This document shows, in pieces, positions 27,501-34,959 of a DNA stretch of 64,000 nt. Source of the DNA: a bacterium (GTDB lineage: Bacteria; Zhuqueibacterota; QNDG01; JAFGCO01). The notes below the pieces were generated by a model. It had not been told where the DNA came from and ran no database searches. It saw nothing but the letters and a program-made list of their open reading frames with translations. Made by a program: the position numbers and the translations under genes. Numbering within the stretch: the stretch's first letter is position 1; the number at the start of each line of letters is the position of its first letter. The DNA lies in assembly GCA_016930535.1 (NCBI GenBank), contig JAFGGN010000055.1, positions 1 through 64,000 of the forward strand, read 5' to 3'.

Positions 27501-28433
27501 TACAGAGGATCCCTCAATAAAGCCATGGAAGTGGTCGGACGCAAGCTCGGGCTGACTGTTCCGGGATTGTGTACACCCGTGCTGCCGCCGGATGATTCCG
27601 TTCAGGACTGGCCCACTGTTTTACTTCAATGGTCCGCGGCCGCAGGTGCCTGCAAGTATGAAATACAGGTCTCTCCAGGTCCGGATTTTGTGGAACTTCA
27701 CTATACAGGTTCCGCCGATGGCACAGAACTGACGGCCGGTCCGCTGGCCGGCGACACCCGTTATTACTGGCGCGTCCGCTCCGTCAATGCCATGGGACAT
27801 TCGGACTGGTCCGAAGCCCGTTCATTCACCACCACAACGGGCCCGGCTGTCCTTCCCGGTACCGTGGTCCTGGAATTGCCCGAGGACAATTGTGTTCTGG
27901 AAAATACCGAGGTGAACCTGACATGGGTAGCGTTGGAAAACGTGCAGGGATATCAGGTGCAGGTATCCGAAACGCCGGATTTTCAGGGATGTGTATATGA
28001 TGAGATCCTGCAGGTCACCGATACCGAAGCCATTCTGCCTGAACCAAATACGCCATATTACTGGCGCGTCCGGTCCGTATTAATGACCGGATCGGGCTTC
28101 TGGTCGGCCGTCCGGTCGTTTACAACAGGCACGGATTTGGTGAATGCCGAATCCGGCATGATTACGCCCGATGTGTTTGCGCTGTATCCGAATTTTCCCA
28201 ATCCTTTCAATTGCCGTACGACCGTAACTTATGATCTGCCTGAAAAAACGGTTGTCTCTCTTATTATTTATGATGTCAAAGGCCGGGAAGCCGCGGTCCT
28301 GGTGCATGGGATCAAGGATCCGGGAACGCATTGTGCCGTATTCGAGGGGCAGTCGCTTCCCAGTGGTATTTATATACTGCGCATGACGGCAGGCCCGTTC
28401 CGGAAAAGCAGCAAGCTCATGCTCATGAAATAG
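24534..28433 (+). CDS. Subtilisin-like (S8) protease with BNR, FnIII and T9SS domains
   Basis: A 1299-residue secreted protein with signal peptide. The S8 domain spans about residues 95-435: catalytic His148 (SEHATHTAGTL), oxyanion Asn261 (SAGND), nucleophile Ser374 (NGTSCAAPSVTG). At the usual Asp position (WDGG in relatives) the sequence is WESG, so Glu121 replaces Asp; Asp128 is nearby. A P-domain-like beta region follows, then BNR/sialidase-type repeats (about 690-995, YRSVDQGMTWK, SADHGETWMSLN), two fibronectin III-like domains (YYWRVRS twice) and a C-terminal T9SS sorting domain (NFPNPFNCRTTVTYDLP, LPSGIYILRM). It probably degrades or processes surface proteins. Activity depends on whether Glu121 is tolerated. 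Confidence 0.87.
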   Translation: MRLHPNRIVNLILCFIIPIHMFSMHPQQRRFLNRLSNTWQQRFQAEYETARIQAELHGYPIRTVTPDGVVIELQGLDHGRPMYYTTHNMKAAETIATDKIWSNGSWGYDLTGRSQTPGMWESGIPRLDHYEFGGRIVSGDATGIVSEHATHTAGTLIAAGIDVQARGMAFEAELTCYDWADDLAEMAAAAADGLTLSNHSYGPHAGWLYNAFGDNRWCWHGDPAISETEDYQFGYYLERARLWDDLAVQAPEYLMVVSAGNDRSERGPLPDVAHWVYRNSGWELVTQVRDPDGGNDGYDSINGFAVAKNVLTVGAVQPFQSCYQDASDVLMTIFSGWGPTDDGRIKPDITADGLSIYSTSSAAQNAYDVRNGTSCAAPSVTGSIALLKEHYKALNPGSLMLSSTLKALVIHTAREAGPGPGPDYQFGWGVMNTAGAVDLISMNAAAEVSPFIRELVLSNGGSLEIDVTVSGEEPFRATMCWTDPAGPMLQPALNQEQAILVNDLDIRVTGPVGDAGATQFAPWVPDPDNPSAAVRTGDNVRDNTEQIVIETPEAGVYRIRISHKGSLESGTQALSLILSGTILPEVDAPQAVVLTAPVNGAVIESGETDLEWAENPEAVSYELQMAQDPAFSQYHIHETGIHGSMFPMEGLTQDLNLYWRIIAISPGGRSVVSETRNFSVGQGAMPMVWEKITPPELDYFVREICVNNKGYIFAVIEPPGNNPDYPDIVGTYRSVDQGMTWKKMTIDFQRMALDSRGHVLSIGSYIYDLGIDGNVKMPLFEPLTMIDNSEGRDILIHDNMIYAIYSGGYIVRSRDNGLTWHQWSKIPDVVEAIQDFSWAGDRMCVATWGQGVFCTADSGKTWQNISFDSGIRYVYTVEGSRDGKYLLGTLTGLYTSPMDVLNWQEAQNGTIEHAKISSIVVKDCGVIYAGNYGCQGVGYGVFVSADHGETWMSLNQGLNHQSTFVLRESPQGDIYIGIGTGDPSEGGAVYRGSLNKAMEVVGRKLGLTVPGLCTPVLPPDDSVQDWPTVLLQWSAAAGACKYEIQVSPGPDFVELHYTGSADGTELTAGPLAGDTRYYWRVRSVNAMGHSDWSEARSFTTTTGPAVLPGTVVLELPEDNCVLENTEVNLTWVALENVQGYQVQVSETPDFQGCVYDEILQVTDTEAILPEPNTPYYWRVRSVLMTGSGFWSAVRSFTTGTDLVNAESGMITPDVFALYPNFPNPFNCRTTVTYDLPEKTVVSLIIYDVKGREAAVLVHGIKDPGTHCAVFEGQSLPSGIYILRMTAGPFRKSSKLMLMK

Positions 28434-28559
28434 CCGGGTTTTCCGATATTTCAACCGGGAAATTGGATCGAATCGTCAATTCGTTCTTTGAAAAACGCAT
28501 CCTGTTTTTTATATTCTCTTCGGCCATGATCCAATGGACATATTGACCAAAGGCAGGTT

Positions 28560-29690
28560 ATGCAAGAACAATTCCGACAATTGACCGATGCAGAAAAAAA
28601 AGAAATCAGGAAAATCCTTATTATACAGCAGAAACCCTTCGGAGATGTGCTTCTCAATACCGGGTATTTTGCCGAACTGCGCAGACATTTCCCGCATGCT
28701 GAAATTCATTATCTGGTCCAGCGTCCGTATGCCACGATTCTCGAAGAGAATCCCTACCTGGACAAACTCATTGTCATGGAGAAGAAGCGGGGTGTGAGTA
28801 AACTTGTTCCGCTCCTGCGAACGATTGTCCGGGTCCGTGCGGAAAAGTACGATCTGATCATCGATCAGCTCAGGGGAACCAGTTCCGCCCGTATCGTTCT
28901 GTTCAGCGGCGCCAGGTACAGGCTGGGGCATCTAAAAAAGGTGAAAAAGAAATTCGGCTTCCCCATGAGAAAGTGGAACTGGATGTACAATCTGTCGATT
29001 CCGAGGGGACAGATACGTTATTACAGCCGGTTCAAATTCGATCTGCTCAAACCCCTGGGCATCGGGGAAGTGCCGCATCAGCTGTACTATCATGTCAGGG
29101 ATGAATCTGCTGAATATATCGGGAAATGGCTTAAACAAACCGGGCTGAAGGACCGGCCGATGATCGTTTTTTCACCGGGCACTCCGATTTTGTCCAAACG
29201 ATGGAACCTGCAGTGCTATGCAAGATTGGGCGACATGATTCAGACCCGGCTCGAATACAAAATCGTGATTCTGTGGGCACCCGATGAAAAGGAAGATGCG
29301 GAGACAGTGATGAGGCATATGAAAACCGAAGCGGTTCTCGCCCTGCCGACCGATTTGAATCAGGCTGCCGCACTTTTGCATCATGCGAAGGTCCTGATCT
29401 GCAATGACGGCGGACTCAATCATGTGGCCGTTTCACAGCAGGTCCCGTCCATTGCCATATTCGGTCCCCAGTCGTTTCCGGACAAGTGGTGTGCCTGGCA
29501 TATTCCTATTCATATGTACCTGAAGGACTGGACATTCAGGGACAAATCGGACGATACCTTCAATATCATGCCCGAAGTCGTATTTCAAAAATTGCTTGAT
29601 CATCTCAACAATAAAGAAAACAGAAATCTGAACGAGCTGGCTATCAAGGAAGACAAGAACAAAGAACAAAGATCAAAGATCAAAGAATAA
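28560..29690 (+). CDS. Glycosyltransferase family 9 (heptosyltransferase-like)
   Basis: A 376-residue cytoplasmic glycosyltransferase of the ADP-heptose:LPS heptosyltransferase family. The N-terminal Rossmann half has KILIIQQKPFGDVLLNTG and the C-terminal nucleotide-binding half has FSPGTPILSKRW, LICNDGGLNHVAVSQQVPSIAIFGP. It should add a heptose or related sugar to the lipopolysaccharide core; the exact donor is not clear. The last 20 or so residues (KEDKNKEQRSKIKE) are encoded by a 7-bp tandem repeat that also contains the stop codon, so the natural C-terminus probably ended earlier. It stands alone between the protease and a kinase gene. Confidence 0.87.
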   Translation: MQEQFRQLTDAEKKEIRKILIIQQKPFGDVLLNTGYFAELRRHFPHAEIHYLVQRPYATILEENPYLDKLIVMEKKRGVSKLVPLLRTIVRVRAEKYDLIIDQLRGTSSARIVLFSGARYRLGHLKKVKKKFGFPMRKWNWMYNLSIPRGQIRYYSRFKFDLLKPLGIGEVPHQLYYHVRDESAEYIGKWLKQTGLKDRPMIVFSPGTPILSKRWNLQCYARLGDMIQTRLEYKIVILWAPDEKEDAETVMRHMKTEAVLALPTDLNQAAALLHHAKVLICNDGGLNHVAVSQQVPSIAIFGPQSFPDKWCAWHIPIHMYLKDWTFRDKSDDTFNIMPEVVFQKLLDHLNNKENRNLNELAIKEDKNKEQRSKIKE

Positions 29691-29695
29691 AGAAT
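29654..29695 (+). repeat. Heptanucleotide tandem repeat across a stop codon
   Basis: Six 7-bp units of form AAAGANY run in tandem (CAAGAAC, AAAGAAC, AAAGATC twice, AAAGAAT twice). The stop codon of the GT9 gene (29688-29690) lies across the junction of the last two units. Because 7 is not a multiple of 3, a change in copy number shifts the reading frame at the C-terminus. Confidence 0.85.
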
Positions 29696-29743
29696 TAAGG
29701 TGATTGTCTTAAATCTTGTCATTGTTTAACATCCTGATTTTTA

Positions 29744-29772
29744 TTGACATTCTGTATAAATTCCATTATCTT
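29744..29772 (+). promoter_or_regulatory. Promoter of hybrid histidine kinase gene
   Basis: TTGACA (29744-29749) and TATCTT (29767-29772) are 17 bases apart, upstream of the kinase start at 29837. Confidence 0.65.
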
Positions 29773-29836
29773 TTTTTAACATTTCCAATATTCATTCAAT
29801 AATCGGGTGATTCAGATTTAATCAGTTCAGAATTAT

Positions 29837-31786
29837 ATGTCAAACCAGATAAAAATACTCGTCGTTGAAGACGAGGGCATTGTGGCGGAAGATATATACC
29901 AGAGCCTGCAGAATATGGGATATTCCGTGCCGCAGGTCGTTCCGTCCGGAAAAACCGCGCTGGAGGCCGTTCCGAAAATCCAGCCGGATCTGGTCCTGAT
30001 GGACGTGGTGCTCAGGGGTACACTGGACGGTATCGAAACATCGCGGCAGATCAAAGAGAAATACGACATACCGATTATCTATCTTACGGCCTATGCAGAC
30101 AAGGATACACTTGAAAAGGCCAAAAAAACGGAACCCTACGGATATCTGCTGAAGCCTTTTGACGATCGCGAACTCCGTATCACGATCGAGATGGCACTGT
30201 ACAAGCATCGCATGGAGCGGGTACTCAAGGAGCGCGAGGCTTATTTTTCAACCACGCTCAAGAGTATTATCGATGGTGTCATTACCACGGATCAGGACGG
30301 GCTGATCACGTTCATGAATCCGGTGGCCGAAGGTCTCACCGGCATTCCGTTGACCAGGGCATATTATCAGCCGATTCAGGAAATCCTTGTCCTTGAGCAG
30401 AAAAAATATGAGCAGCGTGTCTATCCGGAGTACAGCCAGATTTTAAAGGAAGGCATCTATCTGAATCTATGCCATAACTGCTGGCTCGTCAATACATCAG
30501 GGGACAGGATACCGGTCGAAAATTCGGGTTCTCCCATACGAAACAGCCGGAACGAGATTATCGGAGCCGTCATCGTTCTGCAGGATGTGACCGAGAAAAT
30601 GCGGCTGGATGAAGAAAAGGAGCGAATCAGACAGGAACTGCTGCAATCACAGAAAATGGAAGCGGTCGGAAAACTGGCGGGCGGCATTGCACATGATTTC
30701 AATACCCTGCTGACGGCCATGAGGGGCTTTACGGATATGGCCCTGATGAGACTGGTTCCCTCCGAACCTATGCATGATGAACTCATTCAGGTGAAAAATG
30801 CGGCCCAGTCCGCAGCGGAACTGACCAAACAGCTGCTCCTGTTCAGCCAGAAACATCCCCTGGAATCCCGGCCCATGAATTTAAACGAGCCCATCGAACA
30901 AATCATCAAGATGCTGAACAGGCTGATAGGAGAAACAATCGAAATTCACACGGAGCTGAGCAAGCAGCTGTGGACCGTGATGGGAGACAAAGCGACACTC
31001 GAGCAGGTTCTGATGAATCTTGCCGTCAATGCGCGTGAGGCCATGCCGAACGGCGGTATTCTGACAATCAGGACAGAAAATTCACATCTGGACGAATCGG
31101 CCATAATCGGACTCGAGGGGGCCTGGCCGGGCAAATTCGTGTGCCTGTCCGTGTCCGACACAGGTACGGGAATTCCCGCTGAAATCCGGCACCGGATATT
31201 CGAGCCGTTTTTCACGACCAAGGGATCCGGCAAGGGAACGGGACTCGGATTGTCCGTGGTATACGGTATTATCAAGGAGCATAACGGGTGGGTTCATGTA
31301 TATAGTGAGGTCAATAAAGGCACTGCCTTTAAAATATATTTGCCTGCCATCGAAGAGAAAGTAAAAAAAACCAGCCGGACGAAGACACAGGTCAAACCCG
31401 TCACCTATATCAGAAAATCCATACTCGTTGTTGAGGATCAGGATGGCGCACGCGAATTCACGAGACGGGCGCTCGAGAAAATGGGCTTTCAGGTGCATGC
31501 GGCCCAGAATGCCAACGAGGCACTCCGCCTTTTTCAGAAGCAGAAGGGCATCATGGATATGGTGGTGAGTGATGTGGAACTTCCGGATCTGACCGGAATT
31601 GAACTGGTAGATCAGCTGATCGAAAAAAAGAAGGATTTAAAGATACTCCTCTGCAGCGGATATACGGATGAAAAATCACGATGGCCCATCATCAGGGAAC
31701 GGGGATTCCGCTTTTTACAGAAACCCTATGGTTTTTCGGAGCTGATGGAAGTGATGTCCGAGTTTTTCCCGAATAAAAAAGAGTAA
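29837..31786 (+). CDS. Cytoplasmic hybrid histidine kinase (REC-PAS-HK-REC)
   Basis: A 649-residue signalling protein without membrane segments. An N-terminal receiver domain (residues 1-125) has acidic pocket VVEDE and phospho-acceptor Asp56 (LVLMDVVL). A PAS domain follows (about 130-260), then HisKA with His286 (GGIAHDFNTLLTAM), a HATPase with NLAVNAREAMPNGG, DTGTGIP and GSGKGTGLGLS, and a C-terminal receiver (about 530-649, ILVVEDQDG, VVSDVELPD). The layout fits a kinase that takes phosphate from an upstream partner and passes it inside the molecule. No DNA-binding output gene is adjacent. A second short kinase follows at 31824, probably in the same transcript. Confidence 0.92.
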   Translation: MSNQIKILVVEDEGIVAEDIYQSLQNMGYSVPQVVPSGKTALEAVPKIQPDLVLMDVVLRGTLDGIETSRQIKEKYDIPIIYLTAYADKDTLEKAKKTEPYGYLLKPFDDRELRITIEMALYKHRMERVLKEREAYFSTTLKSIIDGVITTDQDGLITFMNPVAEGLTGIPLTRAYYQPIQEILVLEQKKYEQRVYPEYSQILKEGIYLNLCHNCWLVNTSGDRIPVENSGSPIRNSRNEIIGAVIVLQDVTEKMRLDEEKERIRQELLQSQKMEAVGKLAGGIAHDFNTLLTAMRGFTDMALMRLVPSEPMHDELIQVKNAAQSAAELTKQLLLFSQKHPLESRPMNLNEPIEQIIKMLNRLIGETIEIHTELSKQLWTVMGDKATLEQVLMNLAVNAREAMPNGGILTIRTENSHLDESAIIGLEGAWPGKFVCLSVSDTGTGIPAEIRHRIFEPFFTTKGSGKGTGLGLSVVYGIIKEHNGWVHVYSEVNKGTAFKIYLPAIEEKVKKTSRTKTQVKPVTYIRKSILVVEDQDGAREFTRRALEKMGFQVHAAQNANEALRLFQKQKGIMDMVVSDVELPDLTGIELVDQLIEKKKDLKILLCSGYTDEKSRWPIIRERGFRFLQKPYGFSELMEVMSEFFPNKKE

Positions 31787-31823
31787 ATTCCGATTTCTAA
31801 TCCGATATGAACGGGTGCCCCAT

Positions 31824-32585
31824 ATGCCAGATTCCCATCATGGAAACAAAACAAATTCCCCTGCCGACGCGCATCAGGCCCTGATGGCCCTGGATGCCTA
31901 TGCCCGGATCGGGCTGCTGGCCGGCGGACTTGGGCATAATCTTCAGTCCCCGCTGACGGCCATCAAGGGATATACACAGATGATGCAGGTGGATCACGGC
32001 GATATCGAAGAGCTCGGCCTGATACTTAAAGAGATTCAGGTCATTCAATGTATCACGTTCAACCTGATGGCCAAATGCCGCCATCTCACGGACCGCAAGC
32101 CAAAACCGGTCCTTCTGAACGACCTGATTCACACCGAACTTGAATTTCTGAAATCACATCTCGAGTTCAAACATAAAATCAAATCGCAGGTTGCATACGA
32201 TACGGAATTGCCTGTGATTTACGGCATCTATGCCGACTTCAGCCAGATCGTGCTTCATCTGCTGCTGAACGGCATCGAGGCCATGTATGAATCAGAACAT
32301 AAGGATCTTTTCATAGAAACGCAGCATGACGAGGCGCACGTATTCATACGCATCCGTGACACCGGTTGCGGTATTCCTGAAGACATCATGCAGGAGGTGT
32401 GTAATCCCCTGTTTTCGACCAAAATTCCGCTTGATGAAAGCAGGAACGATAAAATCCCGGCAGGGTCGGGCATGGGACTGTATATTGTCCAGGTTCTGGC
32501 CGGGCAGTACCATGGCAGCCTGAATCTGCAATCCTCGGATCAGGGAACGACCGCCACCGTCAGTCTGCCTTACGAACCGGACTGA
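31824..32585 (+). CDS. Short sensor-less histidine kinase
   Basis: A 253-residue kinase consisting only of HisKA (His38 in GGLGHNLQSPLTAIKGY) and HATPase domains (HLLLNGIEAM, IRDTGCGIPED, GSGMGLYIVQV). The residue after the phospho-His is Asn rather than the usual Glu or Asp, which is typical of HPK families with reduced phosphatase activity, though this is inference. The ATG at 31824 or a GTG at 31815 could be the start. It follows the hybrid kinase by 37 bases and ends at a strong terminator, so the two probably form one pathway. Confidence 0.85.
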   Translation: MPDSHHGNKTNSPADAHQALMALDAYARIGLLAGGLGHNLQSPLTAIKGYTQMMQVDHGDIEELGLILKEIQVIQCITFNLMAKCRHLTDRKPKPVLLNDLIHTELEFLKSHLEFKHKIKSQVAYDTELPVIYGIYADFSQIVLHLLLNGIEAMYESEHKDLFIETQHDEAHVFIRIRDTGCGIPEDIMQEVCNPLFSTKIPLDESRNDKIPAGSGMGLYIVQVLAGQYHGSLNLQSSDQGTTATVSLPYEPD

Positions 32586-32620
32586 GGTTCAGCCGTGAAC
32601 AGGAATCCAACCGCTTCTTT

Positions 32621-32650
32621 AAAATCCCATATTTCGATATGGGATTTTTT
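32621..32650 (+). terminator. Rho-independent terminator with UUCG loop
   Basis: AAAATCCCATAT (32621-32632) pairs with ATATGGGATTTT (32637-32648) around a TTCG tetraloop and runs into further Ts. It ends the kinase operon. Confidence 0.9.
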
Positions 32651-32732
32651 GTATTGATTCTCAGACGGTATTTTACGACATTGTCATTGAAACATTCGGA
32701 TGCTGGACGGATGAAAAGAGGAGGCCTTGTAC

Positions 32733-33083
32733 ATGGCAGACGAACTTGATAATTTCAGATTATACCGGGAGGAAATGAACCGGAAAATACTGGATTCCGG
32801 CAATCTCGAACTGAAACGGTTTTTTGCGCTGGATTCTGCGGTTTATCAGGCGGGATCTCTGGATGCGAGGACAAAGGAACTTCTGGGGCTGGTGGCTTCC
32901 ACCGTACTCCGGTGCAACGACTGTATTCTCTATCATATCGATCAATGCATCAAAGCCGGTATCTCCGATGCCGAATTCCGGGAAACCATGTCCATTGCGC
33001 TTGTCGTAGGGGGCAGCATCACCATCCCGCATATGCGGTATGCTTTCGACATGTGGGAAAAGGCCCGGGAGCATGGATCTTAA
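32733..33083 (+). CDS. Carboxymuconolactone decarboxylase/AhpD-like protein
   Basis: A 116-residue member of the alkylhydroperoxidase D-like family. The active-site pair is Cys61 and Cys64 with His68 (RCNDCILYH), and the GGSITIPHMRYA segment is typical. Such proteins act as small disulfide-linked peroxidase or redox proteins in the cytoplasm. The ATG at 32733 is chosen because AGGAGG lies 8 bases upstream. It overlaps the next gene by 11 bases, so the two are translationally coupled, although the functions have no obvious link. Confidence 0.88.
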   Translation: MADELDNFRLYREEMNRKILDSGNLELKRFFALDSAVYQAGSLDARTKELLGLVASTVLRCNDCILYHIDQCIKAGISDAEFRETMSIALVVGGSITIPHMRYAFDMWEKAREHGS

Positions 33084-34323
33084 AGAAAAACTAAAATTCT
33101 ACGAATCTTCCGTAAAGACGCGTTCTCCGGTTCCTGAACCTGGCGACACGGAGGAACTGTCCCGGCTCGTACCCGGGTCCGTGGTCGGTAACAACTCCGG
33201 CGCTTTTTTCAGGGTCACGTGGACGATGCAGCCAGGTGATTTTCATGGTTCCCAATGTCTGTCACAGATTCCCGGTATCCCGGGTTCGGTCTATGCCCGG
33301 ATCGGAAAGGATCCGGCGCTGGCTTCGTTCGATCCGGTGAAGGCCCTGTATCTGGATACGGAGACCACGGGATTGGCGGGCGGTACGGGTACGGTTCCGT
33401 TTATGGTTGGCCTCGGTTTCTATTCGGAGGCCTCATTTATCGTCGAACAATACTTCATGCGGGATTATCATGAAGAGCGGGCCATGCTCGAGGCCCTTTT
33501 GGACAGGACCGCCGGCTTCGAATCGATCGTCACCTATAACGGAAAATGCTACGATATCAACCTGCTCTCTTCACGATTTGTAATGCAGCGGCTGCGGAAT
33601 CCGCTTATATCGCTTCCCCACCTGGACCTGCTGTTCACGGCAAGGCGCCTGTATAAAAGGCGGCTGTCCGACTGTTCGCTTGCCAATATTGAATCATGCG
33701 TTCTCGGTTTTCACCGGACGGACGATATACCCGGTGCAATGATTCCAGGGCTATATTTCGATTATCTCCGTTCAGGGCGGCCAGGACAGCTCGTCCGCAT
33801 ATTCGAACACAACCGGTGGGATATTCTGTCTCTTGCCGCCCTGACCCGGCATGCCGCTCAGGTCTATCACAACCCCTCAGGCATACTGACACATGCATTG
33901 GACTGGTACAGCCTTGGCCGCTCACTTGAGTCCGTTCATGCATTGGATGAGGCCGTGACCTGCTATATCAAACTGCTCGGCTCCGGGCCGGATGCAGAGA
34001 CTGAAGCCGAGACCCGGTCAAGACTGGCCCTGATTCACAAAAAATCAGATAAATGGAAAATGGCGGTTCAGGCCTGGGAACAGATGATTCAAACGGATCG
34101 TTTTCATATTAAACCCTATGAAGAACTTGCCAAATACTATGAACACCGGATCCGGGATTATGACAGGGCCGCATCATGGGTCAATCGGGCCCTGGAGCGG
34201 CTCGAAATTCAGCTTCAGCTGCAGGAGGAACCCGGATCGTTTTCGGATGACAGGCAGGCGCTGTTATACCGTCTGAACCGCCTGAAGAACAAGCAGGCGA
34301 GGCGGGATCAACGCGAGGCCTGA
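33073..34323 (+). CDS. YprB-like RNase H-fold exonuclease with TPR tail
   Basis: A 416-residue protein. The start at 33073 has GGGAG upstream and fits better than the longer frame from 33040. The nuclease domain (about residues 85-260) has the acidic DEDD-type motifs: DTETTG (Asp95, Glu97), YNGKCYDINLL and EHNRWDILSL. This is the COG3359/YprB family, predicted 3'-5' exonucleases. The C-terminal 140 residues are TPR-like helices (DALDWYSLGRSLESV, AVQAWEQMIQTDRF, YDRAASWVNRALERLE). The substrate is unknown. Confidence 0.82.
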   Translation: MDLKEKLKFYESSVKTRSPVPEPGDTEELSRLVPGSVVGNNSGAFFRVTWTMQPGDFHGSQCLSQIPGIPGSVYARIGKDPALASFDPVKALYLDTETTGLAGGTGTVPFMVGLGFYSEASFIVEQYFMRDYHEERAMLEALLDRTAGFESIVTYNGKCYDINLLSSRFVMQRLRNPLISLPHLDLLFTARRLYKRRLSDCSLANIESCVLGFHRTDDIPGAMIPGLYFDYLRSGRPGQLVRIFEHNRWDILSLAALTRHAAQVYHNPSGILTHALDWYSLGRSLESVHALDEAVTCYIKLLGSGPDAETEAETRSRLALIHKKSDKWKMAVQAWEQMIQTDRFHIKPYEELAKYYEHRIRDYDRAASWVNRALERLEIQLQLQEEPGSFSDDRQALLYRLNRLKNKQARRDQREA

Positions 34324-34433
34324 TGGCCGTTCCCGGAAGGTCCTGCCCCAGAAAACGTTTGACAACTTGAATCGGGCTTCAACCATTAACGGCTTGCCAG
34401 ATCAATTGCATAGATTAAACTTTGGAGGGATGT

Positions 34434-34958
34434 ATGATTTTACTCAAATTGCTTGGGAAGCTCATTAAAGCCCTCAAATCGGCGGATTCTCCGCGTCAGA
34501 TGGCCTGGGGATTCGTTCTGGGAACTTTTCTGGGCATGATGCCGGTCAATTCACTTTTTGCGGTTATTATTCTGCTCGTTCTCTTTATCCTTAATGTAAA
34601 CTTCGCCTCGGCCATGCTCGCATTCGCCCTGTACAGTTTTCTCGCCATCTTTCTCGATCCGGTTTTTCATCATCTGGGATTTTTCTTCCTGGTTCAGGTG
34701 CCCCTTTTAAAGCCGGTCTGGATTCTTCTTTACAACTGGCCCGTGGCACCATTGATGCGGTTCAACAACACCGTGGTCATGGGCAGTTTTGCCGCCTCCG
34801 TTTTTCTCTTGATACCCCATTATATTTTCTTTCGCTGGTTTGTCAAAAGGTACCGGGAGTCATGGAACGAAAAAGTGACCAAATGGAAAATCGTCCAGAT
34901 TCTCAAGGGGAGCAAACTGGTACAGAGCGCGCTGAAAGCCAAAGGGATCGGGGGTTGA
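34434..34958 (+). CDS. TIGR03546/DUF2062-like membrane protein
   Basis: A 174-residue inner-membrane protein with four or so hydrophobic segments and the DUF2062-like motif SPRQMAWGFVLGTFLGMMPVN. It matches my recollection of TIGR03546, an uncharacterised family whose gene usually lies beside TIGR03545, as here. The ATG at 34434 follows GGAGG. The next gene begins 1 base after the stop, so the two proteins are almost certainly made together. Confidence 0.8.
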   Translation: MILLKLLGKLIKALKSADSPRQMAWGFVLGTFLGMMPVNSLFAVIILLVLFILNVNFASAMLAFALYSFLAIFLDPVFHHLGFFFLVQVPLLKPVWILLYNWPVAPLMRFNNTVVMGSFAASVFLLIPHYIFFRWFVKRYRESWNEKVTKWKIVQILKGSKLVQSALKAKGIGG

Positions 34959-34959
34959 T

